64,000 bases of DNA from Anoxybacteroides rupiense (GTDB lineage Bacteria > Bacillota > Bacilli > Bacillales > Anoxybacillaceae), in contig NZ_JACIDF010000004.1 of NCBI RefSeq assembly GCF_014196195.1, forward strand, positions 1 to 64,000. The letters are read 5' to 3'. A model generated the notes under the pieces. It was not told the origin of the DNA, made no database searches, and saw only the letters and a list, made by a program, of their open reading frames with translations. A program made the translations under genes and the position numbers. This document shows positions 54,679 to 64,000 of the stretch, in pieces (positions within the stretch are counted from its first letter, which is position 1; the number at the start of each line of letters is the position of its first letter).

Positions 54679-56334
54679 TTAACTAGCACAACAAGATAAT
54701 TTTTTAACATCTTTATCAAATGTTAAGGCAACCAATTTCAATCCCTCTGCCATCGTTAAATATGGTGCAAGGCATTCCCGCAAATCTTCCACCGTTAGAC
54801 CAAATTTTACAGCTAATGTGGCTGCATAAATCACATCACCAGCATTTTCGGCAACAATATGAACACCTAGCACTTTTAATGTTTTTGCATCAGCAACAAG
54901 TTTAAATACACCTGTCGTTTCGCGATTCACAAGCGCTCTTGGAACTGCATCAAGTGGTAAAACAGAAGTTCTCACCTCGTATCCTCTTTCTTTAGCTTGC
55001 TCCTCAGTTAATCCTACCGTAGCAATCGATGGACTAGTAAATATAACAGCCGGAACAGTATCAAGATTTACTTTTCTCTCCAAGCCACCGATTGCATTAT
55101 CGGCAGCAATTCCACCTTGGTATGCAGCAACATAAACAAATTGCGGTCCCATTGTTACATCTCCGGCAGCATAAATTCTAGGATTGGAGGTTCGTAAATA
55201 GTCATCAACTTTAACTTCACCGCGAGAACCCACTTCTACGTTTGCAGCTTGAAGATTTAGTGCTTCCGTATTTGGCTTGCGCCCCGTAGCTACAAGTAGC
55301 TGCTCAGCTTCAATGATTTTCTTTTCACCATGAACAGTAACATGAATTTGTTTCATATCTCCATTCTGTTCTACACGCTCAAATGTAGCACCGGTAATAA
55401 CATGAATGCCTTGTTCTGTTAATGCTTTTTCTACAGCTTCTGAAATTTCAGGATCATATTCTTTAAGAATTCTTTGGCTACGCTGCATTAACGTTACTTC
55501 CACTCCTAAATGGTGAAAGAGCTGACCTAACTCCAATCCGATGTATCCTGAACCAATAACAGCAAGACTTTTTGGCAGTTCTTTAAGCTCTAACAAAGAA
55601 GTGCTTGTTAAGTAGTCAACATCTTTTAATCCCGGAATATTAGGAATCAATGGGGAAGCTCCTGTTGCGATTAAAAAGCGTTTAGCTGTTATTTTATTCC
55701 CGTTTACTTCTATTGTTTTTTCATTGACAAATTTTGCTTCTCCCTGTATTAGTTCAAACCCATATTCATCAATTAAATCAACATACTTTTGCTGACGTAA
55801 TTCTCTCACCAGTTCATCTTTTTGTTCCATTAGTTTTTTCAAATCTACCGAACCAGCTGAAGTATTTAAACCAAGGAATGGATTGTTTTTTGCTAAATGA
55901 TTGATTTCTCCAGAACGTAGCAGTGTTTTTGATGGAACACATCCAATGTTTACACAAGTCCCACCGATGGTACCACGCTCAATCATCGCCACTTTTGCCC
56001 CATATTCCACTGCTTTAATAGCAGCAGAAAAAGCTCCTCCCCCAGAACCAATGACAATAAAGTCATAATCATAATCACCTTCATCATCACCAACAACGGA
56101 GCTTTTTTGTTGATGAATAACTTCAGCTTCACCTGCCTTATAATTAACCTTATTCACAGCTTCTTTGGCTTTCTCGATACCTATATGTTCTGGCAATTCG
56201 AAAACAGCTTCTCCACGGCGAAAATTTACATCTACATTTTTAGCTCCTATGCTGTTTAGAGCTGTTTCAACGTGCCTTTCACACCCAGTACATGTCATAC
56301 CTTCCACTTGTAAACGATATTTACGAATTGACAA
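54679..56334 (-). CDS. merA: Mercuric reductase MerA
   Basis: 551 residues from a TTG at 56332-56334 with AGGAGGTG six bases upstream; the frame formally opens three codons earlier within that site. N-terminal HMA domain ([11 protein letters not shown], Cys15/18), FAD-binding [13 protein letters not shown], redox-active pair [14 protein letters not shown] near residue 130, NAD(P)H site [13 protein letters not shown], and the C-terminal vicinal cysteines LSCCAS that hand Hg(II) to the active site. It reduces Hg(II) to volatile Hg(0). All catalytic parts are present. Last gene of merR-merP(relic)-merA. Confidence 0.96.
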   Translation of the reverse strand: MSIRKYRLQVEGMTCTGCERHVETALNSIGAKNVDVNFRRGEAVFELPEHIGIEKAKEAVNKVNYKAGEAEVIHQQKSSVVGDDEGDYDYDFIVIGSGGGAFSAAIKAVEYGAKVAMIERGTIGGTCVNIGCVPSKTLLRSGEINHLAKNNPFLGLNTSAGSVDLKKLMEQKDELVRELRQQKYVDLIDEYGFELIQGEAKFVNEKTIEVNGNKITAKRFLIATGASPLIPNIPGLKDVDYLTSTSLLELKELPKSLAVIGSGYIGLELGQLFHHLGVEVTLMQRSQRILKEYDPEISEAVEKALTEQGIHVITGATFERVEQNGDMKQIHVTVHGEKKIIEAEQLLVATGRKPNTEALNLQAANVEVGSRGEVKVDDYLRTSNPRIYAAGDVTMGPQFVYVAAYQGGIAADNAIGGLERKVNLDTVPAVIFTSPSIATVGLTEEQAKERGYEVRTSVLPLDAVPRALVNRETTGVFKLVADAKTLKVLGVHIVAENAGDVIYAATLAVKFGLTVEDLRECLAPYLTMAEGLKLVALTFDKDVKKLSCCAS

Positions 56335-56388
56335 ATGAAACACCTCCTATTGTTTAACACCATATCCTAATTCTAAGACGGTATTTTT

Positions 56389-56662
56389 TTAAGTTTTTAC
56401 ATCTGTTTTTGAAGCATCAAACACAACTTTAGCTGTTCCTTGGGAACCTTCTGTAATGGTTACTTCCACTGTTTTTACACCTTCTACACGTTCAAGAGCA
56501 CTTTTGACAACACAGGACAACTTGAACAATCCATTTCAGTAATGGTAAAGGTAGCACTTTTAGTATTATTTCCATTCGCTGTAGTTTCTACATTATTTTC
56601 GTTACTACAAGTCGTAATAATGTAACAAGTGTTCCGATCACTATAAATGTCTTATTTTTCAT
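56389..56662 (-). pseudogene. Frameshifted MerP-like mercury-binding lipoprotein gene
   Basis: Starts MKNKTFIVIGTLVTLL at 56662 then shifts frame; a second frame gives TTANGNNTKSATFTITEMDC SSCP with the CxxC metal site; a third frame gives SALERVEGVKTVEVTITEGS and ends at 56389-56391. Two frameshifts destroy it. In intact loci the product is an HMA-type protein outside the membrane that collects Hg(II). Lies between merR and merA in the same direction. Confidence 0.8.
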
Positions 56663-56677
56663 TGATATCTCATTTCT

Positions 56678-57076
56678 TTAATCATCAATCAGAGATTCAA
56701 TAATTGGACATTCATGTAGTTGCTCTTCATTCGGACAGCTTTCTTTTAATTTATTCAACATATTTTCGATACGCTTTAAATCTTTAATTCGTTGTTGAAC
56801 CTCACCTATTTTTTGAGAAACAAAGCTATACATATCCGCACATCGAACCTCATCCTTATCAACAACACCAAGTAATTTATGAATTTCACTTAGAGAAAAC
56901 CCTAGTTCCTGCATACGTTTAATAAAACCAATGCGCTTCACAGTCTCTTCCGAGTACATTCGATACCCTGAATCTGTTCGTGAAGTTTCTTTGATTAAGC
57001 CTTTTCTCTCGTAATATCTAATGGTTTCTTTATTAACGTTACATTTGTCAGCCAGTTCACCAATACGATATTTCAT
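56678..57076 (-). CDS. merR: Mercury-responsive regulator MerR
   Basis: 132 residues. N-terminal winged HTH (YRIGELADKCNVNKETIRYY), dimerisation helix, and the three Hg(II) ligands Cys79 (VRCADM), Cys114 (ESCPNEE) and Cys123 (HECPII), at the same numbers as the Bacillus RC607 MerR. It bends the mer promoter to activate it when Hg(II) binds, and represses otherwise. It heads the operon, directly behind its operator at 57102-57123. Confidence 0.95.
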   Translation of the reverse strand: MKYRIGELADKCNVNKETIRYYERKGLIKETSRTDSGYRMYSEETVKRIGFIKRMQELGFSLSEIHKLLGVVDKDEVRCADMYSFVSQKIGEVQQRIKDLKRIENMLNKLKESCPNEEQLHECPIIESLIDD

Positions 57077-57094
57077 CTTATCACCCCTAGATAA

Positions 57095-57126
57095 AGTATA
57101 AACCCTGTATCATAGTACAGGGTCAA
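57095..57126 (-). promoter_or_regulatory. mer promoter with MerR operator
   Basis: -35 TTGACC (57121-57126), -10 TATACT (57095-57100), spacer 20 bases, longer than normal as expected for MerR-family activation. The spacer contains a perfect dyad ACCCTGTA / TACAGGGT with a 6-base centre (57102-57123). Confidence 0.9.
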
Positions 57127-57230
57127 ATGAATTTCGAAGTTTTTATAGCTTATTAAAATCTACTTTCGTTAATTTATGTTTAAACAACTTTTTTGTCCTC
57201 ATTACTTTGGTCTATTAGCAATTCAACTTT

Positions 57231-57462
57231 TTAACAACATTGATTTAAGCCTAATAAGACGAATTGAACGCCTTTTCCCGTTTCTTCCACATCAAGTGTA
57301 ACTCTCTCGATGATAGAAGCCACTTTCTCATCCATCGCTACCCGAATACCATTAATAATCTCCAACCGATCTGTGGTTTGCAGAATAAAGACAAACTCCT
57401 TCTTTACCGTGTTTCTTTAAAATATCTTGTAGTGCTTGTTTCGCTTGATCAGTAATCACCAT
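57231..57462 (-). pseudogene. HesB/IscA-like (adhesin-type) gene with deletion
   Basis: Starts at ATG 57460-57462 as MVITDQAKQALQDILKKHGK EGV, shifts frame near 57390, then continues as IINGIRVAMDEKVASIIERV and ends GVQFVLLGLNQCC at 57231. The central cysteine-glycine segment of HesB-like proteins is missing. Related intact genes often sit near metal-resistance loci in bacilli. Confidence 0.7.
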
Positions 57463-57521
57463 ATTTCTCTTCCCCTTTTCTTAATTGATCGTTAGTCGCT
57501 ATGCTTTTGGAAACAAACGTT

Positions 57522-57758
57522 TTAATGTTTCTTTCGTTTCGATGTATCAAGGTTGGTTAACAAGTTGGTAAATTCATCGAAAGCAGCAATTTCTACTGTA
57601 CAAGCCCCCGACAATTGTTCCTCCATTGAGGCAACAACAGAATCCGGTAACTTTTTGCGATAGGGACCCACAACTTTTTCTCGATAGGCTTTGATTGTTG
57701 CTTCCGGATCTAGATTGCAAGCAAACAAATTTTGTTTCAGTTCGTTTGTTAACTCCAT
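57522..57758 (-). pseudogene. 3' fragment of an arsA-like ATPase gene
   Basis: The 78-codon frame reads LFACNLDPEATIKAYREKVV then VVASMEEQLSGACTVEIAAF DEFTNLL. QLSGACTVEIAAFDEF is a conserved stretch of ArsA/GET3-type anion-pump ATPases, which are normally 300-590 residues. Both the P-loop part and the C-terminal end are missing, so this is a remnant of an arsenic module although it has an ATG. A short product might still be made. Confidence 0.65.
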
Positions 57759-57791
57759 TTCAAATCTTTATTTGTTTAAAAAGAAAAAAGA

Positions 57792-58664
57792 TTAACGACT
57801 CGAGTCGTTAGCTAACACTGTTTCGTCAACTGAATTCAGGACTTGTTCTAATTTTGTTCGGATAGCGTTTTTGAGCATGGATCTTAAACTTTTTTTATAC
57901 TTCTTCTTAGTCAATGGACAACGATATTCTTCATCATCAATAATCTCATTTCTTAACTCCTCATTTTCATTGAAAAACAACGGATATATTTCGTTGGTTA
58001 GTTCATTTTCTTGCTGTATTAAGTTTACTGTTTCACTTTTGTATTCATTGATCACTTCTCTAACAATCGTTTTAAAATCTTCAACAGACATCTCTTTCTT
58101 TAATTTGCACTCCATTGTTTTTAGTGTTTCATTACTACTTTCTTGTTGATTTTTCTTTTCTAATTCTTGATACATCTCATCTATTTGCTCATATAAACCG
58201 ATTAAAAAAGCATTTTCTTCTTCCAGCTTTTGAATTTTAACCGTTAATTCAGTGATTTGCTCGTAAACCAAGTTCAACTCATCCTGCATGTTAATGAGTT
58301 GATTTTCTAATTGCTTCTTCTCCTCCATGAGCTGTTTAATTAATTCTTCCGAGTGAGTGCTATCACCTTTAACTTCTTCAGAATCCAATTTATTATGCTT
58401 TTCACGATGGTCATTCGCCAACATTGAAAAAGAGTTTTCTACATACCATTCATAAACTCCCATTACTTCAGGCAAACCTGGTCTCTGTTCTTCAATAAAC
58501 TCGAATAAATCATCGTGATAAATTCGCCAACCCTCCTTTCGATTTGCCGAACGTTCTGCTTTAATCTTTCCTTCTCTGATCCAACGAGTAACCATTTGAA
58601 TTGAGTCAGTAATGTAATATTCCTGAAGTATTTTTAGTGCTTGGTGAACATTATATACTTCCAT
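57792..58664 (-). CDS. HTH-coiled-coil DNA-binding protein
   Basis: 290 residues. The N-terminus is a MerR/excisionase-like winged helix with YNVHQALKILQEYYITDSIQ, IREGKIKAERS and GWRIYHDDLFEF. Residues about 105-185 form a long coiled coil (ELIKQLMEEKKQLENQLINM). The C-terminus is charged, with a basic RCPLTKKKYKKSLRSMLKNA. Similar proteins occur on plasmids and integrative elements of bacilli with roles in partition or regulation; the exact family is unknown to me. Ribosome site GGGGGAG. Single gene followed by a terminator. Confidence 0.7.
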   Translation of the reverse strand: MEVYNVHQALKILQEYYITDSIQMVTRWIREGKIKAERSANRKEGWRIYHDDLFEFIEEQRPGLPEVMGVYEWYVENSFSMLANDHREKHNKLDSEEVKGDSTHSEELIKQLMEEKKQLENQLINMQDELNLVYEQITELTVKIQKLEEENAFLIGLYEQIDEMYQELEKKNQQESSNETLKTMECKLKKEMSVEDFKTIVREVINEYKSETVNLIQQENELTNEIYPLFFNENEELRNEIIDDEEYRCPLTKKKYKKSLRSMLKNAIRTKLEQVLNSVDETVLANDSSR

Positions 58665-58755
58665 CTCCTTCTCCCCCGCTCAAAATTATTTAAAATAAAA
58701 ATATGTTGGTAATGTTATACCTATGACATTACCTAAGTAATTTTAGGAAAATAAG

Positions 58756-58788
58756 AAATGCTTGGCTTTAAGCGCCAAGCATTTTTAT
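58756..58788. terminator. Bidirectional hairpin upstream of the HTH-coiled-coil gene
   Basis: Perfect stem AAATGCTTGGC / GCCAAGCATTT followed by TTATT on the plus strand and flanked by A/T on both sides. Confidence 0.7.
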
Positions 58789-58897
58789 TAAAATCCCATT
58801 TAATTAATTAAGATCTCTAAAATTTAGGTCATTGTTTTGTTAGTTTTGACTGTTTTTAATCAGGACTTTGTTAAATTTCAATGTTGATTTTTAAACC

Positions 58898-58934
58898 ACA
58901 CAAAAAGACCGAAATAAATTCGGTCTTTTTGTGT
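58898..58934 (-). terminator. Terminator of the cadC-cadA operon
   Basis: Long perfect stem ACACAAAAAGACCGAA / TTCGGTCTTTTTGTGT with a 5-base loop, 20 bases after the cadA stop. Confidence 0.9.
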
Positions 58935-58953
58935 GTCTTCTTCAACTATTGCA

Positions 58954-61092
58954 TTATTCTTTCACATTTAGCAATCGCATGCTGTTTAATGTTACGATTA
59001 ATGTTGCTCCCATATCGGCAAATATCGCTAACCATAACGTTAACCAACCAGGTACAATTAACAATAACGCCAGCACCTTAATGCCCAAAGAGAAGGTAAT
59101 GTTTTGCTTAATAATTGCTAAAGCCTTGCGGCTCAATTTAATCGTATATGGCAATTTACTTAAATCATCAGACATTAAAGCAATATCGGCTGTTTCAAGG
59201 GCTGTATCGGTTCCAGCACCACCCATTGCCACACCAACGGTTGAAGCTGCAAGAGCTGGTGCATCGTTCACACCATCTCCAACCATCGCAACACTTCGAT
59301 ACTTGTCGCGAAGCTCTTTGATGAAATTCAGTTTATCTTCTGGAAGTAAATCGGCTTTAATATCGGAAACCCCGACTTGTTTTCCGATGGCTTCGGCTGT
59401 TCTTTGGTTATCTCCCGTCAGCATCACCGTTTTTTCAATACCGACTTGATGCAGTTTTCGAATAACCTCTTTGGATGATTCTCTTATTTCGTCTGCCACG
59501 GCAATTAACGCCAGAATTTCTTTTTCCGTTCCTAACGCCATGACCGTTTTCCCTTGTGTTTGAAGATCTGTAATTTGTTCTTTTATTTTTGATTGGATAC
59601 CATTTGGAAGAAGTTCTTCAAAAAGACCTGGACTTCCGACATAATACATTTCGTTATTTACTTTGGCTTTTACACCTTTACCGGTAATGGATTGGAATTC
59701 TTCAACCGATACATCATTAAAATTCAATCCATCTTCTTCTGCTTTTCTTATAATGGCGGAAGCAAGTGGATGTTGTGAGCCTTTTTCAATGGCTGCTGTA
59801 ATGGTCATTAGTTCATTTTCATTGCCATTATAAGTGACTACATCGGTGACGGAAGGAACACCTTTTGTTAATGTTCCTGTTTTATCAAAAGCAATCACTT
59901 TTAAGTTTCCTGCTTCCTCTAAATAAATACCACCTTTAATTAACACACCGTTTTTCGCTGCATTTCCAATGGCAGTTACAATCGAAACAGGCGTGGAAAT
60001 AACCAACGCACACGGACAACCAACCACTAATACAGCTAGACCTCGATAAATCCATTCGCTCCAATCAGCACCCATAAATAATGGCGGAATAACGGCTAGT
60101 AAAAGAGCAAAAATGATAATGGCTGGTGTATAGTATTTGGCAAAACGATCTACAAACGCTTGAGAAGGTGCTCGTTCTGCTTGAGCTTCTTCCACTAAAT
60201 GGATGATTTTCGAAAGAGTTGTATCTTCCACTCGTTTTGTAACTTTTACTTCCAATAACCCTTCTTCATTCAATGTTCCTGCAAAGACTTCATCACCGAC
60301 TGTTTTGGTTACTGGAACACTTTCTCCCGTAATGGCAGCCTGATTTAGCGTAGATGTACCCTTGATGACGATTCCATCCATCGCTAATTTCTGACCAGGC
60401 TTTACGATCATAATATCCCCGACTTGAATATCGTCAACAGGGACCATCATTTCTTCATTTCCGCGACGAATTAATGCTTCTTTTGGAGCAATATCCATCA
60501 ACGATTCAATGGATTGACGAGCTTTATCCATGGAATAACGCTCTAAGGCTTCACTAATGGCGAATAGAATAACAACCGTTGCACCTTCTCCCCATTCACC
60601 AATTGCTGCAGCTCCTAAAATCGCCACTGTCATCAGCGTATTCATATCAAACTGTAATCGAACCAGGTTCTTGAAACCTTTCATAAATAGCGAATATCCA
60701 CCGATTAAAATCGATGCAGCATATCCAATTGTCGCAAAGATATGCTCTTCTCCGTATTGCATCCCTAGAAACCAACTGATCACAAGCAAAACGGCGGAAA
60801 TGTACACTTTAATATTCTCTTTTTGCTTCCAAAAAGGTTCACGCTTGACTGCTTTTTCTTTATCTTCCCGAATCTTTAAGTTTTCAAAAGCCCCTGCTTT
60901 TTCTAATTCTTCGATGGTTGTTGTACCCCAAACGGTAATTTTAGATGCTCCAAAGTTTACTTTAGCATCTTGAACACCTGGCAATGCTTTTACGTTATTT
61001 TCAAACTTTGCTGCACAGTTTGCACAAGTAAATCCTTGAACACGGTAGGTTTTCACTTCTGATTTAGATAATTTTGCTTGTTGTTCAGACAT
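58954..61092 (-). CDS. cadA: Cd(II)/Zn(II)/Pb(II)-exporting ATPase CadA
   Basis: 712 residues. One HMA domain with [11 protein letters not shown] (Cys23/26), membrane motif [10 protein letters not shown] near residue 358, phosphorylation site DKTGTLTKG near 400, HP motif GSQHPLAS, and [20 protein letters not shown]. The C-terminal KIKALLL-type segment ([20 protein letters not shown]) with [16 protein letters not shown] identifies the P1B-2 (Zn/Cd/Pb) group. It exports divalent soft metals. Overlaps cadC by 8 bases. Confidence 0.95.
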   Translation of the reverse strand: MSEQQAKLSKSEVKTYRVQGFTCANCAAKFENNVKALPGVQDAKVNFGASKITVWGTTTIEELEKAGAFENLKIREDKEKAVKREPFWKQKENIKVYISAVLLVISWFLGMQYGEEHIFATIGYAASILIGGYSLFMKGFKNLVRLQFDMNTLMTVAILGAAAIGEWGEGATVVILFAISEALERYSMDKARQSIESLMDIAPKEALIRRGNEEMMVPVDDIQVGDIMIVKPGQKLAMDGIVIKGTSTLNQAAITGESVPVTKTVGDEVFAGTLNEEGLLEVKVTKRVEDTTLSKIIHLVEEAQAERAPSQAFVDRFAKYYTPAIIIFALLLAVIPPLFMGADWSEWIYRGLAVLVVGCPCALVISTPVSIVTAIGNAAKNGVLIKGGIYLEEAGNLKVIAFDKTGTLTKGVPSVTDVVTYNGNENELMTITAAIEKGSQHPLASAIIRKAEEDGLNFNDVSVEEFQSITGKGVKAKVNNEMYYVGSPGLFEELLPNGIQSKIKEQITDLQTQGKTVMALGTEKEILALIAVADEIRESSKEVIRKLHQVGIEKTVMLTGDNQRTAEAIGKQVGVSDIKADLLPEDKLNFIKELRDKYRSVAMVGDGVNDAPALAASTVGVAMGGAGTDTALETADIALMSDDLSKLPYTIKLSRKALAIIKQNITFSLGIKVLALLLIVPGWLTLWLAIFADMGATLIVTLNSMRLLNVKE

Positions 61093-61453
61093 GGACTTTC
61101 ACCTCTTTCTCATGTGCTAACGCAATCATGATTAACTGCTTAATATGGTCATCATCCAGCGAATAAAATGCTAGCTTTCCTTCTTTTCGATACTTTACAA
61201 TCCCTTGTTTATAAAGGGTCCGTAAATGATGGGAAGTGGTTGCAACAGAAGCCCCAATGATATTGGCAATATCACATACACATAACTCTTCATCTTGGCA
61301 AAGTGAATAGGCAATTTTTGCCCTATTTTCATCTGCCAGTGCTTTAAACAACAGGACAACACTGGATATATCTTCTTTTTGCAATTCCCCTTGTATTCGA
61401 TTGACTTTTTCTTCGTCATAACAATAAATTTCACATGTATCTTTCTTACTCAT
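61085..61453 (-). CDS. cadC: ArsR-family metal repressor CadC
   Basis: 122 residues. Winged HTH with the metal-site motif ELCVCD (Cys58, Cys60) and N-terminal Cys7 and Cys11 ([11 protein letters not shown]); all four match the numbering of staphylococcal pI258 CadC, so Cd/Pb/Zn sensing is very likely. Metal binding releases it from the operators upstream and induces cadC-cadA. GGGGG precedes the ATG. Confidence 0.95.
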   Translation of the reverse strand: MSKKDTCEIYCYDEEKVNRIQGELQKEDISSVVLLFKALADENRAKIAYSLCQDEELCVCDIANIIGASVATTSHHLRTLYKQGIVKYRKEGKLAFYSLDDDHIKQLIMIALAHEKEVKVHV

Positions 61454-61469
61454 TAATTATCCCCCTTTC

Positions 61470-61535
61470 ATATTCAAATTTCCGTTTGAATATATTATAC
61501 CTCATTCCTTTTATTATTCAAATATTTATTTGAAT
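61470..61535 (-). promoter_or_regulatory. cadC promoter with two CadC operators
   Basis: -35 TTGAAT (61516-61521), 16-base spacer, -10 TATAAT (61494-61499). Operator 1 ATTCAAATATTTATTTGAAT (61516-61535) covers the -35; operator 2 (61470-61493, arms ATATTCAAA / TTTGAATAT) lies just downstream of the -10. Both match known CadC sites. Confidence 0.9.
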
Positions 61536-61632
61536 GAAAAATAAAAAAGAATTGGATTTAAAAAAATCAACCTAATATTTACCAGGTTATTCATTTAATT
61601 AGCTACATCAAAAAATTCTATTAGATAAAAAC

Positions 61633-61672
61633 AATAAACCTCATTATCCGCAAAAAGATAATGAGGTTTATT
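61633..61672 (-). terminator. Terminator of mntH
   Basis: Perfect 15-base stem AATAAACCTCATTAT / ATAATGAGGTTTATT with a 10-base loop, then TGTTTTT on the minus strand, 6 bases after the stop codon. Confidence 0.9.
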
Positions 61673-61677
61673 ATTCC

Positions 61678-63030
61678 TTAACCAAAGAATGTTTGGAACA
61701 ATAAATATGCGTTTAAGCTGATAATCACAACCGCTACCATCCAAGCAAGAACTTTCAACCATAATGGATTTGCGAACTCACCCATTTTCTTTTTATCGCT
61801 AGTGAATTGAACGAGAGGCACTACCGCAAAAGAGAGCTGTAAAGAAAGAATCACTTGGCTCAAAATAAGTAATTGAGCCGTTCCGCTTTCGCCATAAAGA
61901 GCAGTTACAACAACGGCTGGGACAATGGCAATCAATCGAGTTATCAGTCTTCTTAACCAAGCAGGAAGGCGAATATTTAGAAAACCTTCCATCACAATTT
62001 GACCAGCTAAGGTTCCCGTTAATGTGGAGTTTTGACCAGAAGCCAACAAAGCAACTCCAAATAAAATACTTCCAAGTGTTGTTCCAAGCAGTGGAGAGAG
62101 CAAGTGATAAGCATCTTCAATCTCCGCAACATCTTTCATTCCTGCTTTATGGAACGTAGCAGAAGAAACAATAAGGATCGCTGCATTAATAAATAAAGCG
62201 AAGAATAGGGCAATCGTTGAATCCCAAGTAGCATATTTGATCGCTTGTCGTTTACCCGAGCTGGTTTGTTCGTATTGACGTGTCTGCACAATGGAAGAAT
62301 GCAGATAAAGATTATGAGGCATTACGGTTGCACCTAAAATCCCGATTGCAATATAGAGCATGGATGGATTGTTAATAATCTCTTTGCTTGGAACAAATCC
62401 CTTCAATATGCCACCTACATCTGGTTTAGAAAGAAAGATTTCAGTCGCAAAGCAAGCACCAATGGTTAGAATTAAAACAATCACCAACGTTTCAATATAA
62501 CGAAAACCTTTATTCTGTAAGAGTAATACGACCAGTACATCCAGAGCTGTTATAATAACGCCGTATATTAACGGAATGCCAAATAATAAATTCAACGCAA
62601 TTGCCGAACCGATCACTTCCGCCAGATCACAAGCTGCGATTGCCAACTCGCATAAAACCCATAAGATCATTGCTACAGGCTTGCTGTAATGGTCACGACA
62701 AGCTTGTGCTAAATCCCTTCCCGTTACAATTCCCAACTTGCCAGCCAATGCTTGAAGCAATATTGCCATTAAATTGGAAAGCAAAATAACGGAAAGTAAC
62801 GTGTATCCGAACTGGGAACCTCCCGCGATATCAGTCGCCCAGTTTCCCGGGTCCATATACCCCACGGCAACTAAGTATCCTGGTCCAGCAAACGCTAGAA
62901 ACTTTTTCATCCAAGAACCCGTCTTTGGTATACGTAAACTTCTATATACTTCGGGTAACGTTGGTTGCGTCCGTTTATTTCTCCAACCTTCTTCCACTGT
63001 TAACGGCATTTTTTTTATATTTTCACCCAT
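61678..63030 (-). CDS. mntH: Nramp-family Mn(II)/H+ transporter MntH
   Basis: 450 residues from the ATG at 63028-63030, which has GAGGTGATC upstream; the open frame extends 44 codons further but crosses the promoter and MntR box. Eleven membrane segments. Signature residues DPGNWATD (segment 1) and [11 protein letters not shown] (segment 6) form the metal site. It imports Mn(II), possibly Fe(II), with protons. Single gene. In a metal island dominated by export it probably restores Mn under metal stress, or belongs to the core genome. Confidence 0.94.
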   Translation of the reverse strand: MGENIKKMPLTVEEGWRNKRTQPTLPEVYRSLRIPKTGSWMKKFLAFAGPGYLVAVGYMDPGNWATDIAGGSQFGYTLLSVILLSNLMAILLQALAGKLGIVTGRDLAQACRDHYSKPVAMILWVLCELAIAACDLAEVIGSAIALNLLFGIPLIYGVIITALDVLVVLLLQNKGFRYIETLVIVLILTIGACFATEIFLSKPDVGGILKGFVPSKEIINNPSMLYIAIGILGATVMPHNLYLHSSIVQTRQYEQTSSGKRQAIKYATWDSTIALFFALFINAAILIVSSATFHKAGMKDVAEIEDAYHLLSPLLGTTLGSILFGVALLASGQNSTLTGTLAGQIVMEGFLNIRLPAWLRRLITRLIAIVPAVVVTALYGESGTAQLLILSQVILSLQLSFAVVPLVQFTSDKKKMGEFANPLWLKVLAWMVAVVIISLNAYLLFQTFFG

Positions 63031-63063
63031 GATGATCACCTCATGATTGGTTTTCACTAAATA

Positions 63064-63080
63064 TTTTGCATTAAGGAAAC
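63064..63080. promoter_or_regulatory. MntR operator upstream of mntH
   Basis: TTTTGCATTAAGGAAAC closely matches the MntR box known from Bacillus mntH (TTTGC-T-AGGGAAAC type), 34 bases upstream of the mntH ATG. Predicts repression by Mn(II)-loaded MntR. The remaining bases to 63266 show no gene. Confidence 0.85.
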
Positions 63081-63266
63081 TTTTTGGGTAAAAAATTGCT
63101 CCTACACTTAGAATTAGATATATGTAAGAGCAAAGAAAATGTTGCCTAAATAAATTGTACATCAGAAACTTTTTTAGTCAATGGAAACTTTTATCGTTTG
63201 TTAGTTTAAGTTCGCTAAAATATTAAACAAGGTACTGACCTTGCTCTATATTGGTCATATTTTTCG

Positions 63267-64000
63267 TTAGACTTTCATGTCCCCGTGATGAATTTGAGAG
63301 GTTTCAATTTGAATGGTTGTATGCAGAATCTTAAATTTTTCCTCAATCATGTGAATGGCATCTTGTAAAACCTTTTGGCTGTCTTGATGATCTTCAATCA
63401 AAATATGGCAACTTAATGAATCCAACCCTGATGTAATCGTCCAAATATGGAGGTCGTGAACGTCAATCACTCCTTCAATACTTTCTAAGGCTTTTTTCAC
63501 TTCATTTTGGTCAATGTTAATTGGCGTTCCTTCCATCAAAATGTGAACCGTATGTTTAATCACTCCCCAGGCACCTTTCAAAATTAATAAAGCAACCAAA
63601 ACGGAAATAATGGGGTCAGCTACATACCAACCAAAGATCCACATGACAAGCCCAGCGACGATAGCGCCTACGGAACCCAAAGCGTCACCGATCACATGAA
63701 GATAGGCGCTACGAAGATTGACATTATTTTTCACATCCCCTTTTTTCATTAACGCCCAGGCACTTAAAAGATTGGCAAACAGACCAATGGAAGCAATCAG
63801 CATCATAGAGCCGCTAGCTACGGTTGGTGGGTTGTAAAAACGCTGAATAGCTTCCCATACGATAAACCCAGCGATAACAAACAAGGTAACTCCATTAAAC
63901 AAAGCGGCTAAGATTTCAAAACGATAAAAGCCATACGTTTTATTGGGCGAAGCTGGTTTGGCGGCAAACCAAATAATAACTAAGCTAAGAACAAGTGAAC
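63267..64000 (-). CDS. Cation diffusion facilitator (CzcD-like), partial
   Basis: The frame is open to the window edge, giving at least 244 residues of the C-terminal part. Membrane segments are present with the metal-site motif HVIGDALGSVGA (H-x3-D) in segment 5, followed by a cytosolic CDF domain (ESIEGVIDVHDLHIWTITSG ... LSCHILIEDHQ) ending IHHGDMKV. Upstream of the first ATG the frame continues in conserved sequence (NKTYGFYRFEILAALFNGVT), so the gene starts outside the window. It exports Zn/Co/Cd by proton exchange. Confidence 0.93.
   Translation of the reverse strand, partial: SLVLSLVIIWFAAKPASPNKTYGFYRFEILAALFNGVTLFVIAGFIVWEAIQRFYNPPTVASGSMMLIASIGLFANLLSAWALMKKGDVKNNVNLRSAYLHVIGDALGSVGAIVAGLVMWIFGWYVADPIISVLVALLILKGAWGVIKHTVHILMEGTPINIDQNEVKKALESIEGVIDVHDLHIWTITSGLDSLSCHILIEDHQDSQKVLQDAIHMIEEKFKILHTTIQIETSQIHHGDMKV

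Noticed and set aside
54444-54719. 91-codon minus frame downstream of merA
   Set aside because: Starts inside the merA 3' end, lacks a ribosome site and shows no recognisable protein pattern.

Overview
The window looks like a chromosomal stretch from a low-GC Bacillaceae, most likely a thermophilic Geobacillus/Parageobacillus/Anoxybacillus-type organism. The evidence is strong AGGAGG-type ribosome sites, frequent TTG starts, relics of IS21, IS4 and IS605/TnpB elements, and Bacillus-style metal genes (CsoR-CopA-CopZ, CadC-CadA, MerR-MerA, MntH) and cytochrome c maturation genes (ResA/ResB/ResC, CcdA). Almost every gene is on the minus strand. Genus assignment is inference; no 16S or ribosomal gene is present.

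Region 1 (1-14.6 kb) is a defence module. After a nested insertion-sequence scar at the left edge come a three-gene ABC-3C operon (nuclease effector, middle component, coiled-coil ABC ATPase), an IS4-type transposase relic, a complete type I restriction-modification operon (hsdR-hsdM-hsdS), and a small set of immunity-like genes beside the broken tail of a probable polymorphic toxin. Region 2 (14.6-26.7 kb) is a second defence module: an intact IS5-like element followed by a complete class 2 DISARM operon (drmE-drmA-drmB-drmC-drmMII), then a TnpB relic. Both modules are bounded by partial copies of the same tRNA 3' half plus a downstream terminator (near 0.48, 14.55 and 26.63 kb; anticodon GAC in the longest copy, so tRNA-Val-like). 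This suggests serial integration at one tRNA gene, although no integrase is visible.

Region 3 (26.7-33.6 kb) starts with an excisionase-like gene and carries a PD-(D/E)xK-like protein, a 631-codon-frame protein of no recognised family, a cytosolic Ser/Thr protein kinase and several tiny membrane or hypothetical proteins. It is the best candidate here for an undescribed system. Region 4 (33.6-36.8 kb) holds an AsnO-type asparagine synthetase and a C39-like peptidase and looks more like core genome.

Region 5 (36.9-64 kb) is a metal island. It contains a Met-rich multicopper oxidase, an extra cytochrome c maturation cassette (resB-resC-resA-ccdA), Met-rich small exported or membrane proteins, a five-gene operon of a two-component system with an F510_1955-type protein, a decayed ctaG, csoR-copA-copZ, mer genes, a coiled-coil HTH protein, cadC-cadA, mntH and the end of a cation diffusion facilitator. 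Four promoters in this island share an operator-like element at exactly the same distance from the -10 box, which suggests a regulon of the resident two-component system. Good operator candidates are also visible for CsoR, MerR, CadC and MntR. Many small relics (merP, a second merA start, arsA, a HesB-like gene, ctaG, a methyltransferase) show that the island is assembled from, and losing, older resistance modules.
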